NCBI RefSeq assembly: GCF_023740735.1 | Contig: NZ_JAMRXH010000026.1 | Coordinates: forward strand, 1 to 64,000 | Direction of reading: 5' to 3' | Origin: Nocardia sp. CDC159 | GTDB taxonomy: Bacteria; Actinomycetota; Actinomycetes; Mycobacteriales; Mycobacteriaceae | DNA: 64,000 nt | Shown here: in pieces, positions 44,194-53,462 of the stretch | Position numbering within the stretch: position 1 is the stretch's first letter | Layout of the letters: the number at the start of each line of letters is the position of its first letter | The notes under the pieces: model-generated | Told to the model about the DNA's origin: nothing | The model's database searches: none | What the model saw: the letters and a program-made list of their open reading frames with translations, nothing else | Position numbers and translations under genes: made by a program

Positions 44194-45467
44194 TCGTGAG
44201 CGGCAGAAGGGTTGTCATCACCGGCGTGGAGGTGCTCGCACCCGGCGGCGTAGGCCGGGACGCGTTCTGGGAGCTGCTGAGTTCGGGCCGCACCGCGACC
44301 CGCGGCATCACCTTCTTCGATCCGACGCCGTTCCGCTCCCGGATCGCGGCCGAGGTGGATTTCGATCCCGAGGCACACGGCCTGACCCCGCAGGAGATCC
44401 GGCGCATGGATCGCGCGGCGCAGTTCGCCGTCGTCGCCGCGCGAAACGCGGTGGCCGACTCCGGAATCGACGTCTCCGCCTACGATCCGTACCGGGTGGG
44501 CGTCACGGTGGGCACCGCGGTCGGCGCGACCATGACGCTGGACTGGGAGTACCGCGTGGTCAGCGACGCCGGGCGGCTGCATCTGGTCGATCACGACTAT
44601 GCCGTGCCACATCTGTACGACGCGCTGGTCCCCAGTTCGTTCGCCGCCGAGGTGGCGGGCGCGATCGGTGCGCGCGGGGCGAGCACGGTGATCTCGGCGG
44701 GCTGCACCTCGGGCATCGACTCGGTCGGGCATGCGGTCGAGCTGATCCGCGAGGGTTCTGCGGAGGTCATGATCGCCGGGGCCACCGATGCGCCGATCTC
44801 GCCGATCACTGTGGCCTGCTTCGACGTCATCAAGGCGACCACGCCGCGCAATGACGAGCCCGAGACCGCCTCGCGCCCGTTCGACGGTACCCGCAGCGGC
44901 TTCGTTCTCGCCGAGGGCGCCGCGATGTTCGTGCTCGAGGAACTCGATGCGGCCCGGCGCCGCGGTGCGCGGATCTATGCCGAGGTCGCGGGCTACGCCA
45001 CCCGCAGCAATGCCTATCACATGACCGGCCTGCGCGCCGACGGCATCGAGATGGCCGAGGCCATCCGGGTCGCACTCGCCGAGGCCGAGATGAACGGCGA
45101 CGAAATCGATTACATCAATGCGCACGGCTCGGGAACCAAGCAGAACGATCGGCACGAGACCGCGGCGTTCAAGCGCAGCCTCGGCGAGCACGCCCGCCGG
45201 ATCCCGGTGAGCTCGATCAAATCGATGGTCGGGCATTCGCTCGGCGCGATCGGCTCCATCGAGATCGCGGCGTCGGTGCTGGCCATGCGGCACAACGTCG
45301 TTCCGCCGACGGCCAATCTGCACACACCGGATCCGGAATGCGATCTGGACTATGTGCCGTTGACCGCGCGCGAGCACGTCACCGATGCCGTGCTCACCGT
45401 CGGCAGCGGCTTCGGCGGTTTCCAGAGCGCCATGGTGCTGGCCGACTCGGAGCGGAGGATCGCATGA
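44190..45467 (+). CDS. Type II PKS ketosynthase alpha (KS)
   Basis: A 425-aa condensing enzyme. GTG 44190 overlaps the cyclase stop; a second GTG two codons later is possible. The active-site Cys lies in ISAGCTSGIDS (residue 172), the two His in NAHGSGTKQNDRHETAAFK and SIKSMVGHSLGAIGSIE. It pairs with the CLF to build the poly-beta-keto chain from malonyl-ACP. It overlaps the CLF gene by four bases (ATGA), as almost always in such clusters, so the two are made in equal amount. Confidence 0.97.
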   Translation: MIVSGRRVVITGVEVLAPGGVGRDAFWELLSSGRTATRGITFFDPTPFRSRIAAEVDFDPEAHGLTPQEIRRMDRAAQFAVVAARNAVADSGIDVSAYDPYRVGVTVGTAVGATMTLDWEYRVVSDAGRLHLVDHDYAVPHLYDALVPSSFAAEVAGAIGARGASTVISAGCTSGIDSVGHAVELIREGSAEVMIAGATDAPISPITVACFDVIKATTPRNDEPETASRPFDGTRSGFVLAEGAAMFVLEELDAARRRGARIYAEVAGYATRSNAYHMTGLRADGIEMAEAIRVALAEAEMNGDEIDYINAHGSGTKQNDRHETAAFKRSLGEHARRIPVSSIKSMVGHSLGAIGSIEIAASVLAMRHNVVPPTANLHTPDPECDLDYVPLTAREHVTDAVLTVGSGFGGFQSAMVLADSERRIA

Positions 45468-46672
45468 CCGCGGTGGTGACCGGATTCGGGGTGGCGGCGC
45501 CCAACGGCCTCGGCGCCGAAGCCTTCTGGGACGCGACGGTTGCCGGCAAATCGGCGATCGCCCGGGTGTCGCGGTTCGACCCGAGCCGCTATCCGGCCCG
45601 GCTGGTGGGCGAGGTGCCGGGCTTCGAGGCGGCCGACCATCTGCCGGGCCGCTTGTTGCCGCAGACCGACCGGATGACCCAGCTGTCGCTGGCCGCGACA
45701 GACTGGGCGCTCGCCGACGCCGGGCTCGTGCCGAGCGATATGCCGGACTACGAGATCGGCGTGATCACCGCGAGCTCCTGCGGCGGCTTCGATTTCGGCC
45801 AGCGGGAACTGCAGAACCTGTGGAGCCGTGGCGGCCAGTACGTCAGCGCGTATCAGTCCTTCGCCTGGTTCTACGCGGTGAACAGCGGCCAGATCGCGAT
45901 CCGCAACGGATTGAAGGGCCCCAGCGGGGCGTTGGTGACCGATCAGGCGGGCGGCCTCGACGCGATCGCGCAGGCGCGCCGGGCGATTCGCAAGGGCAGC
46001 GCCGCGATCGTCAGCGGCGCGGTGGATTCCGCGCTGTGCCCGTGGGGCTGGGTGGGACAGCTGGCGAGCGGGCGATTGAGCACCAGCGACGAACCCGGGC
46101 AGGCCTATCTGCCCTTCGACGCGCGGGCCGACGGCCATGTGCCGGGTGAGGGCGGTGCGATCCTGATCGTGGAATCCGGCCAGCACGCGCGCCGGCGCGG
46201 TGCGCGGTCGGCGGGCGAAATCGCCGGCTACGCCGCCACATTCGACCCCGCCGGGGACGCCGCCGCACCGGGTCTGCGCAAGGCCATCGAACTGGCGCTG
46301 GCCGATGCCCGGCTCACGCCCGGCGATATCGACGTGGTCTTCGCCGACGCCGCCGGCGTGCCGGAACTCGATCGCATCGAGGCGCGGGCGATCTCGGAGG
46401 TGTTCGGGCCCGAAGCCGTCCCGGTCACCGCGCCCAAGACGATGACCGGTCGCCTGTACTCCGGCGCCGGACCGCTCGATGTGGTGACCGCGCTGCTGGC
46501 CATGCGGCACGGCCTCATCCCGCCGACCGTCCACATCGAACCGGATCGGGATCACCGCCTGGACCTGGTTGTGACCGAGTCCCGTCCGGCCTCGATCCGC
46601 GCCGCGCTCGTGCTGGCGCGCGGCCACGGCGGATTCAATTCCGCGCTCGTGCTGACCAACCCCCACTCGTAA
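45464..46672 (+). CDS. Type II PKS chain length factor (KS beta)
   Basis: A 402-aa KS homologue starting at ATG 45464. The active-site Cys is replaced by Gln in VTDQAGGLDAIAQA (residue 161), the mark of a chain-length factor. It forms the heterodimer with KS alpha and shapes the tunnel that sets chain length. A decaketide core is expected if the product is an angucycline with a propionyl-type starter, but chain length cannot be read off safely. It is followed 12 bp later by the ACP gene. Confidence 0.96.
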   Translation: MTAVVTGFGVAAPNGLGAEAFWDATVAGKSAIARVSRFDPSRYPARLVGEVPGFEAADHLPGRLLPQTDRMTQLSLAATDWALADAGLVPSDMPDYEIGVITASSCGGFDFGQRELQNLWSRGGQYVSAYQSFAWFYAVNSGQIAIRNGLKGPSGALVTDQAGGLDAIAQARRAIRKGSAAIVSGAVDSALCPWGWVGQLASGRLSTSDEPGQAYLPFDARADGHVPGEGGAILIVESGQHARRRGARSAGEIAGYAATFDPAGDAAAPGLRKAIELALADARLTPGDIDVVFADAAGVPELDRIEARAISEVFGPEAVPVTAPKTMTGRLYSGAGPLDVVTALLAMRHGLIPPTVHIEPDRDHRLDLVVTESRPASIRAALVLARGHGGFNSALVLTNPHS

Positions 46673-46684
46673 GGAAGTAACACC

Positions 46685-46942
46685 ATGGCACATCATTTCA
46701 CCCTCACCGATCTGGGCCGGATCATGCTGGAGGCCGCCGGTGACGAGGGCGTGCAATTCGCCGACTCGATCCTGGACACGCAGTTCGACGAGCTCGGCTA
46801 CGACTCGCTGGCGCTGCTGGAGGCCAGCGGCCGGATCGAGCGCGAATTCGGCATCTCGCTCGACGAGGACACCCTGCTGTCGGCCACCACGCCGCGTTCG
46901 CTCATCGACGCGGTCAACACGCATCTGTCGGCCGCGGCCTGA
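46685..46942 (+). CDS. Type II PKS acyl carrier protein
   Basis: An 85-aa carrier protein behind a GGAAG box. The phosphopantetheine attachment Ser is in LGYDSLALLE (Ser41). The preceding DTQFDELG and the following FGISLDEDTLL match aromatic-PKS ACPs. It holds the growing chain for KS/CLF, KR and cyclases. It stands in the usual place, straight after the CLF. Confidence 0.96.
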   Translation: MAHHFTLTDLGRIMLEAAGDEGVQFADSILDTQFDELGYDSLALLEASGRIEREFGISLDEDTLLSATTPRSLIDAVNTHLSAAA

Positions 46943-46954
46943 GGGGAGCAGATC

Positions 46955-47746
46955 ATGTCGAACGACGGCGCAGACCGGCCGGTGGCCCTGGTCACCGGCG
47001 CGACCAGCGGCATCGGCCTCGCGGTAGCCCGGCTGCTCGGCGGGCGCGGGTACCGGGTGTTCCTCGGCGCCCGCACCGCCGAAAATGTCAGCGCGACGGT
47101 GAAACAGCTGCGCGAGGAGAATCTGACGGTCGACGGCGACGCGGTGGACGTGCGGTCGGGTGAGCAACTGCGGCAGTTCGTGCGATCGGCCGTCGACCGG
47201 TTCGGACCGATCGATGTGCTGGTGAACAACGCGGGCCGCAGCGGCGGCGGGGTGACCGCGGAGATCGCCGACGAGCTGTGGGACGACGTCATCGCGACCA
47301 ACCTCACCAGCGTCTTCCGGTTGACCCGCGAGGTACTCACCACCGGCGGCATGCGGGCCAAGAGCAGCGGCCGCATCATCAATATCGCCTCCACCGCGGG
47401 TAAACAGGGCGTGGTGCTCGGCGCCCCGTATTCGGCGTCCAAACACGGCGTCGTCGGATTCACCAAGGCGCTCGGCAACGAGCTCGCGCCGACCGGGATC
47501 ACCGTCAACGCCGTCTGCCCGGGTTATGTGGAGACGCCGATGGCCGCGCGGGTGCGGCAGGGCTATGCGGCGGCCTACGGCAAGACCGAGGAGCAGGTGC
47601 TCGCGCAGTTTCAGGCGAAGATCCCGCTCGGGCGCTATTCCACCCCGGAGGAGGTGGCCGGACTGGTCGGCTACCTGGCCTCCGATACCGCCGCGTCCAT
47701 CACGGCCCAGGCGTTGAACGTCTGTGGCGGGCTCGGCAACTTCTGA
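46955..47746 (+). CDS. Polyketide ketoreductase (ActIII type)
   Basis: A 263-aa short-chain dehydrogenase that reduces one carbonyl of the nascent chain, normally C-9. The cofactor motif is VTGATSGIGLAVAR, NNAGRSGGG is the second loop, and the catalytic Ser-Tyr-Lys appear in NIASTAGKQG and PYSASKHGVVGF. The C-terminus CGGLGNF is typical of ActIII-like enzymes. Strong match to KRs of angucycline and anthracycline clusters. Confidence 0.96.
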   Translation: MSNDGADRPVALVTGATSGIGLAVARLLGGRGYRVFLGARTAENVSATVKQLREENLTVDGDAVDVRSGEQLRQFVRSAVDRFGPIDVLVNNAGRSGGGVTAEIADELWDDVIATNLTSVFRLTREVLTTGGMRAKSSGRIINIASTAGKQGVVLGAPYSASKHGVVGFTKALGNELAPTGITVNAVCPGYVETPMAARVRQGYAAAYGKTEEQVLAQFQAKIPLGRYSTPEEVAGLVGYLASDTAASITAQALNVCGGLGNF

Positions 47747-47767
47747 GTCGAACAGCGAGGAGTTTCG

Positions 47768-48712
47768 ATGACCACCGGCATTGTGCGCGAGGTCGAACAC
47801 GAGATCGAGATCGCCGCGCCCGCGGACGCCGTCTACGGGCTGATCGCCGACGTCACCGCTTGGCCGCGCATCTTCGGGCCGACCATCCACGTCGAATACC
47901 TGGAGAAATCCGAAGGCGCCGAGCGGATCCGAATCTGGGCGACCGCCAACGGCACCGCCAAGAGCTGGACCTCGCGGCGCGTGCTCGATCGAGGCGAGCG
48001 CACCATCACCTTCCAGCAGGAGGTTTCCGCGCCCCCGGTGGCCTCGATGAGCGGCACCTGGCTGATCGAGGCGACGGCGGACAACCGTTCGCGGGTGCGG
48101 TTGCTGCACGGCTACCGCGCCGTCGACGACGATCCGGAGGGGCTGGCCTGGATCGATCAGGCGGTGGACCGCAATTCGCGCAGCGAGCTGAAGGGCCTGC
48201 GCGCGAGCGTCGAATCCGCCACGGGCACAACCGATGCCACCTTCTCCTTCGAGGATTCGGTGCGCATCGACGGCACGGCCGCCGACGCGTACGCCTTCAT
48301 CGATCAGGCGCAGCTGTGGTCGCAGCGGCTGCCGCATGTGGCGCGGGTGGTGCTCGAGGAGCCGATGCCCGGGCTGCAGTCGCTCGAGATGGACACCCGC
48401 AGCGGTGACGGCCCGGTGCACACCACCAAGTCGTATCGGGTGCTGTTCCCGCATCATTCGATCGTCTACAAGCAGGTGACCCTGCCCGCCCTGATGTCGC
48501 TGCACACCGGACGCTGGACGTTCACCGAGGACGCCGACGGCGTACTGGCCACCTCACAGCACACGGTGACGATCGCGACCGAGCGGATCCCCGCGGTCCT
48601 GGGCGCGGACAAGACGCTCGTCGAGGCGAAGGTGATGGTGCGCCGCGCCCTGGGCGCCAACAGCACGGCCACGCTGAATCTCGCCAAAGCCTTTGCCGAG
48701 CAGCGTGGTTGA
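47768..48712 (+). CDS. Di-domain aromatase/cyclase
   Basis: A 314-aa protein with two START/Bet v1-like (polyketide_cyc) domains, residues about 5-150 and 160-310. The first has HEIEIAAPADAVYGLIADV and WPRIFGPTIH; the second has DSVRIDGTAADAYAFIDQA. Di-domain enzymes aromatise the first ring of reduced (KR-processed) polyketides, as in actinorhodin, daunorubicin and jadomycin. It follows the KR by 21 bp and precedes the first oxygenase. Confidence 0.95.
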   Translation: MTTGIVREVEHEIEIAAPADAVYGLIADVTAWPRIFGPTIHVEYLEKSEGAERIRIWATANGTAKSWTSRRVLDRGERTITFQQEVSAPPVASMSGTWLIEATADNRSRVRLLHGYRAVDDDPEGLAWIDQAVDRNSRSELKGLRASVESATGTTDATFSFEDSVRIDGTAADAYAFIDQAQLWSQRLPHVARVVLEEPMPGLQSLEMDTRSGDGPVHTTKSYRVLFPHHSIVYKQVTLPALMSLHTGRWTFTEDADGVLATSQHTVTIATERIPAVLGADKTLVEAKVMVRRALGANSTATLNLAKAFAEQRG

Positions 48713-48728
48713 GCCGGGCGGTGACGTA

Positions 48729-50201
48729 ATGACGGAACAGACGCAGGTGGTCGTCGTCGGCGCGGGCCCGGTCGGCTTGATGCTGGCCGGGGAGCTGCGC
48801 CTGCGCGGCGCGGCGGTGACCGTGCTGGAGCGGCGGGAGCTGCCCTCGACGGAGTCGCGGGCCTCGACCCTGCACGCGCGCACGATGGAGATTTTCGACG
48901 CCCGCGGTCTGCTCGACGAGCTCGGCACCCCGCCGCAGGAGAGCACCGGGCATTTCGGCGGGATCCCGCTCGATCTCGTGGTCGGAAGCCGGTTTCCGGG
49001 TCAGTGGAAGGTGCCGCAGACCCGGACCGAGGCGGTGTTGCACGCCTGGGCCGCCGCCCTGGGCGCGGATATCCGTCGCGGCTGGCGGGTCGACGCGGTC
49101 GACGATTACGGCGGGGGCGTCGAGGTCTGTGCCGAGACCGGCGGCGGAAAACGGCGGCTGCGAGCCGATTTCGTGGTCGGCTGCGATGGCATGGACTCCA
49201 CCGTGCGCCGCGTCCGCGGCGTCGAGTTCGCAGGCTCGCCGGCCACCCGCGAGTTGCTGCGCGCGGATGTGGCCGGAATCGAGATCGCGCACCGGCGATT
49301 TGAGCGGCTCGAGCGCGGATTCGCCACGGCGGTCCGCAATCCTGCGGGAATCACCCGGGTCATGGTGCACCGTTTCGGATCTGCCGCGGCCGGGCGCACC
49401 GCCGAACCGGACTTCGCGGAGATCGTGGCGGCCTGGCACGAGGTCACCGGCGAGGACATCGGGCACGGAAAACCGCTGTGGGTCAATGCCTTCGACGACG
49501 CCAGCAGGCAGGTGCGGCACTATCGCAGCGGCCGGGTGCTGTTCGCGGGCGACGCCGCGCATCAGCAGATGCCCAGCGGCGGTCAGGCCCTGAATCTGGG
49601 CCTGCAGGATGCGGTGAATCTGGGCTGGAAACTCGCCGCGGTGCTCGGCGGCGCGCCGGACGAGGTGCTGGACAGCTATCACCGGGAGCGGCATGCGGTG
49701 GGCGAACGAGTCCTGGCGAATATCCGAGTCCAGACCGAATTGCTCCTCGGCGGTCCGGAAGTCGAGGCGCTGCGGACCACGATGCGCGAGTTGATCGGGC
49801 TGGAACGGGTCCGGGCGCATCTGGCCGGGATGATCAGCGGCGTCGACGTGCGCTATCCCGCGGAACCGGGCGAGCATCCGCTGCTGGGCGCGCGGCTGCC
49901 GGATCTACTGCTGCGCGAGGGCAGTTCGACCACGGCGTTGCTGCGCGACGGTCGCGGCCTCGTGCTCGGCTTCGGCGAGCAGCCGCTGGACGCGCTGCAC
50001 AAGGTCGCCGGTCCGTGGTCGCATCGCGTCGGTGTGGCCGCGGTCCGGGGCTGCGGACCGGCTGCCACGGACGCCGTGCTGGTGCGGCCCGACGGCCATG
50101 TGGCCTGGGCCGGCGCCGCGGGTGCGGATCTGGAGGCCGTGCTCGGGCGCTGGTTCGGGGCGGCGCGGACAGGAGAGGGGGAGACGTGGACACCGATGTG
50201 A
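48729..50201 (+). CDS. FAD-dependent aromatic polyketide monooxygenase
   Basis: A 490-aa group A flavoprotein hydroxylase starting at ATG 48729. Motifs are VVVVGAGPVGLMLAGELRL (FAD, GxGxxG), FVVGCDGMDSTVRR (DG) and VLFAGDAAHQQMPSGGQALN (GD), followed by the C-terminal thioredoxin-like domain found in this family. Homologues such as PgaE, JadH or UrdE hydroxylate angucyclinones and can trigger ring rearrangement. It overlaps the next oxygenase gene by 16 bp; the pair probably act in sequence. Confidence 0.94.
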   Translation: MTEQTQVVVVGAGPVGLMLAGELRLRGAAVTVLERRELPSTESRASTLHARTMEIFDARGLLDELGTPPQESTGHFGGIPLDLVVGSRFPGQWKVPQTRTEAVLHAWAAALGADIRRGWRVDAVDDYGGGVEVCAETGGGKRRLRADFVVGCDGMDSTVRRVRGVEFAGSPATRELLRADVAGIEIAHRRFERLERGFATAVRNPAGITRVMVHRFGSAAAGRTAEPDFAEIVAAWHEVTGEDIGHGKPLWVNAFDDASRQVRHYRSGRVLFAGDAAHQQMPSGGQALNLGLQDAVNLGWKLAAVLGGAPDEVLDSYHRERHAVGERVLANIRVQTELLLGGPEVEALRTTMRELIGLERVRAHLAGMISGVDVRYPAEPGEHPLLGARLPDLLLREGSSTTALLRDGRGLVLGFGEQPLDALHKVAGPWSHRVGVAAVRGCGPAATDAVLVRPDGHVAWAGAAGADLEAVLGRWFGAARTGEGETWTPM

Positions 50202-51673
50202 TCGTGGTCGGCGCTGGGCCGACCGGACTGATGCTCGCGGGCGAACTGCGCCTGGCCGGCGCGGAAGTCGTCGTGCTGGAACAGCTGTCACAACCGAGCA
50301 GGCAATCGCGTGGGCTCGGCTTCACCGCCCGCGCCATGGAGACCTTCGACCAGCGCGGGCTGCTCGCGGCGTTCGGCGCGCTGGAAACCAGTGCGATGGG
50401 CCATTTCGGCGGGCTGGTATTCGACTACACCGAACTCGCGGACTGCCACTTCGGCTCCCGCGGCGTCCCACAGTCGCAGACCGAGTCGGTGCTGGAACGG
50501 TGGGCGAACGATCTCGGCGCGGACATCCGGCGCGGTGTGACGGTGCGCGGCCTGACCGACGATGGTGCGGCCGTAGCGGTTACGGCACTGGCGGCGGACC
50601 GGGAAATCACGCTGCGCGCCCGCTATCTGGTCGGTTGCGACGGCGGCCACAGCACGATTCGCAAGCTGGGTGGATTCGAGTTCTCGGGCATGCCGGCCAC
50701 GCGCGGGATGTATCTGGCCGACGTGATCGGCTGCGATATCCGGCCGCGCTACCTGGGCGAGCGGTTGCCCGGCGGCATGGTCATGTCCATGCCACTGGGA
50801 TCAGGCGTGGACCGGGTGGTGCTCTGCGAGCGTGGCGCTCCCGCCGTCGACCGCGGCGCGCCGGTCGATTTCGCCGAACTGGCCGCCGCCTGGGAACGCA
50901 TAACCGGGGAGTCGATCGCGCACGGCAGCGCCGCGTGGGCCAGTTCGTTCTCCGACGCCACTCGGCAGGTCGCCGAATATCGCAGGGGCAGAGTGTTTCT
51001 CGCGGGCGACGCGGCCCATATCCATCTACCGGCCGGTGGGCAGGGTTTGAGCACCGGCGTGCAGGACGCGGCCAACCTGGGCTGGAAACTCGGCGCGGTG
51101 GTGTGCGGGCGGGCCGCCGCGGAGCTGCTCGACACCTACCATGCCGAACGCCACCCCGTCGGACGGCGGCTGCTGGAAAACACTCAGGTGCAGGGCATGA
51201 TGTACCTCACCGGTGACGAGGCGGATCCGCTGCGTGCCCTGTTCACCGAGCTGATCGACCACGCCGAGGTCAGGGCGCATCTGGCGGGCACGGTGAGTGG
51301 GCTCGACATCCGCTATCCGGTCGAGCATGGCAGTCATCCGTTGGCGGGAAGGCGAATTCCGCCGCGTCCACTGCGCACCGCAACGGGCACGACCACGACC
51401 ACCGAACTGCTGCATCCCGCGCGCTGGGTACTGTTGGATTCGGGCGCGGATGTCGCGGCGGCGGTCGAGCCGTGGCGCGATTCGGTGACGATCGTCGCCG
51501 TCGAGCCCGAGGACCGCGCGGGACTGGGCGGGGTGCGGGCCGCGCTGATTCGCCCCGACGGTTATGTGGCCTGGGCGACCGACCGCGCTCACGACACCGC
51601 GTCGCTGGCCGAGGCGTTGCGCGGCTGGTTCGGCGACTCCAGCGTCCCGCTCGATCGGGCGGCGGCCCGGTGA
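50186..51673 (+). CDS. Second FAD-dependent aromatic polyketide monooxygenase
   Basis: A 495-aa paralogue of the preceding enzyme. The start GTG 50186 has AGGAGAGGGG upstream. Motifs are VIVVGAGPTGLMLAGELRL, YLVGCDGGHSTIRK and VFLAGDAAHIHLPAGGQGLS. The two share the same overall layout, so tandem duplication is likely. In angucycline clusters, two or more such enzymes perform C-12/C-12b hydroxylations or Baeyer-Villiger-type ring opening. It overlaps the hydrolase gene (GTGA). Confidence 0.93.
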   Translation: MDTDVIVVGAGPTGLMLAGELRLAGAEVVVLEQLSQPSRQSRGLGFTARAMETFDQRGLLAAFGALETSAMGHFGGLVFDYTELADCHFGSRGVPQSQTESVLERWANDLGADIRRGVTVRGLTDDGAAVAVTALAADREITLRARYLVGCDGGHSTIRKLGGFEFSGMPATRGMYLADVIGCDIRPRYLGERLPGGMVMSMPLGSGVDRVVLCERGAPAVDRGAPVDFAELAAAWERITGESIAHGSAAWASSFSDATRQVAEYRRGRVFLAGDAAHIHLPAGGQGLSTGVQDAANLGWKLGAVVCGRAAAELLDTYHAERHPVGRRLLENTQVQGMMYLTGDEADPLRALFTELIDHAEVRAHLAGTVSGLDIRYPVEHGSHPLAGRRIPPRPLRTATGTTTTTELLHPARWVLLDSGADVAAAVEPWRDSVTIVAVEPEDRAGLGGVRAALIRPDGYVAWATDRAHDTASLAEALRGWFGDSSVPLDRAAAR

Positions 51674-52545
51674 CCACCGCCGAGCTGAGCCACTCCGCCG
51701 GAGTCCGCCGGGTGACATTGGAGGCCGACGGAATCACGCTGTCCGCCTTGGTGAGTCACCCGGAACAGCGGCCACCCCGGGCGACCGTGGTCGCACTGCA
51801 CGGCGCGGGCGCGGGCGCGGGCTATTTCGACGGCCAGGCCACACCCGCGGTATCGCTGCTGGCCCTCGGTGCGCGACTGGGCTACACCGTGCTCGCCGTG
51901 GATCGGCCCGGCTACGGCCGCTCCCAGGCGCAACTACCCGAAGGGCAGCCGATGGCCGCGCAGGTGCGCACGCTGCGCGCCGCGCTGCGCGGATTCGCCG
52001 CCGCGGAGGATATCGGCGGCGGGCTGTTCTTGCTGGCCCACTCCTTCGGCGGCATGCTGGCCCTACAGCTGGCCGCGGGCGCGAACGCCCCGGAACATCT
52101 ACTGGGCGTGGACATTTCGGGCTGCGGGTACCGGCATCCGCCCGATATTCTGCGGGTGCGCGATCCCCGGCGGCGGGCGCTGCGCAGTTGGGGACCGCTG
52201 CGGCTGTATCCGCCGTCCACCTTCCGGCCCGGCGTGGCGGCCGTCGCGCCTGTTCCGAGCGCGGAACTGGTCGAGCCGCTGCGCTGGCCGACGATCTTCC
52301 CGCGCGTCGCGCGCGGGGTCGCGGTACCCGTCCGGTTCACCTTCGCCGAGCACGAGTCGCTGTGGCGGCACGACCCGAAGACCCTGCGGGAGTTGCGCGC
52401 TCACTTCACAGCCGCGCCGCGGGTGATCGTGGAGCGGCAGGCCGAGGCCGGACACAACATCAGCCTCGGCTGGGCCGCGCGCACCTATCACCTGCGCGCT
52501 CTCGGATTCCTCGAGGACTGCCTGCTGCGGAAGGGAGGCGCGTGA
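51670..52545 (+). CDS. Alpha/beta hydrolase within the PKS operon
   Basis: A 291-aa hydrolase starting at GTG 51670. The oxyanion region is VVALHGAGAGAGYF, the nucleophile elbow LLAHSFGGMLAL (AHSFGG in place of GHSxGG) and the His is in EAGHNISLGW. Some hydrolases in aromatic-polyketide clusters act as thioesterases or dehydratases on the tailored core. The role here is not known. It is translationally coupled on both sides (GTGA overlaps), so it belongs to the pathway. Confidence 0.85.
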   Translation: MTTAELSHSAGVRRVTLEADGITLSALVSHPEQRPPRATVVALHGAGAGAGYFDGQATPAVSLLALGARLGYTVLAVDRPGYGRSQAQLPEGQPMAAQVRTLRAALRGFAAAEDIGGGLFLLAHSFGGMLALQLAAGANAPEHLLGVDISGCGYRHPPDILRVRDPRRRALRSWGPLRLYPPSTFRPGVAAVAPVPSAELVEPLRWPTIFPRVARGVAVPVRFTFAEHESLWRHDPKTLRELRAHFTAAPRVIVERQAEAGHNISLGWAARTYHLRALGFLEDCLLRKGGA

Positions 52546-53462
52546 AAGGGATAATCCTGGCCGGGGGCAGCGGCACCCGGCTGCATCCGGTCACCCGCGT
52601 GGTGTCCAAGCAGTTGCTGCCGGTCTACGACAAGCCGATGATCTACTACCCGCTCTCGGTGCTGATGTTGGCCGGTATCACCGATATCGAAATCATCTGC
52701 ACCCCCGAGGATCTGCCGCGCTTCCGGATGCTGCTCGGCGACGGGTCGGAGCTCGGTCTGTGCCTGAGCTACGCCGAACAGGAAAAGCCGAGGGGGCTGG
52801 CCGACGCGTTCCTGGTCTCGCGCAAGCACATCGGGGACGATTCGGTCGCTCTCGTATTGGGCGACAACATCTTCCACGGCCCCGGCTTCGTGGAGGTGCT
52901 GCAGACGAACAGCCGGGCGGTGGACGGCTGCGTCCTGTTCGGCTATCCGGTGCACGACCCCGAACGGTACGGGGTCGCCGATCTCGACGCCGACGGCACG
53001 CTGCGCGGCCTGGTCGAGAAACCGGCGCAACCGCGGTCGAACCTCGCGGTCACCGGGCTGTACTTCTACCACAACGACGTGGTGGCCATCGCCGAGGATC
53101 TGAAGCCGTCCGAGCGCGGCGAACTCGAGATCACCGACGTGAACCGAGCCTTTCTGGCGCAGCACCGCGCTCGTCTGGTGCCGCTGGGCTGCGGCTTCGT
53201 CTGGCTCGACGCGGGAACCCACGAAGCTCTGATCGAGGCCGGGCAGTACGTGCAGATCATGGAGCGCCGCCAGGGCGTACGCATCGCCTGCATCGAGGAG
53301 ATCGCGTTACGCATGGGCTACATCGACAGCGAATCGTGCCATCGGCTCGGCAGGCGACTCGCCAAATCACCCTACGGCCGCTACGTCATGGATGTCGCCG
53401 CGGCCGCCGGAACTACGACAGGAGTGTCCGATGACCATCCGAGTGTGGGATTACCTGCCTGA
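52542..53462 (+). CDS. rmlA: Glucose-1-phosphate thymidylyltransferase
   Basis: A 306-aa nucleotidyltransferase that makes dTDP-glucose, the first step of deoxysugar supply. GTG 52542 overlaps the hydrolase stop. Motifs are GIILAGGSGTRLHP, KQLLPVYDKPMIYYPL, LVLGDNIFHG and GLVEKP, with WLDAGTHEALIEA later. The C-terminus overlaps the aminotransferase gene by 32 bp. The matching 4,6-dehydratase (RmlB) is not in the window. Confidence 0.95.
   Translation: MKGIILAGGSGTRLHPVTRVVSKQLLPVYDKPMIYYPLSVLMLAGITDIEIICTPEDLPRFRMLLGDGSELGLCLSYAEQEKPRGLADAFLVSRKHIGDDSVALVLGDNIFHGPGFVEVLQTNSRAVDGCVLFGYPVHDPERYGVADLDADGTLRGLVEKPAQPRSNLAVTGLYFYHNDVVAIAEDLKPSERGELEITDVNRAFLAQHRARLVPLGCGFVWLDAGTHEALIEAGQYVQIMERRQGVRIACIEEIALRMGYIDSESCHRLGRRLAKSPYGRYVMDVAAAAGTTTGVSDDHPSVGLPA

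Noticed and set aside
45350..48505. A minus-strand open frame of 1051 codons across KS, CLF, ACP, KR and aromatase
   Set aside because: It is the antisense shadow of strongly conserved plus-strand genes in GC-rich DNA. Its translation is rich in His, Arg, Gln and Gly and shows no family motif.
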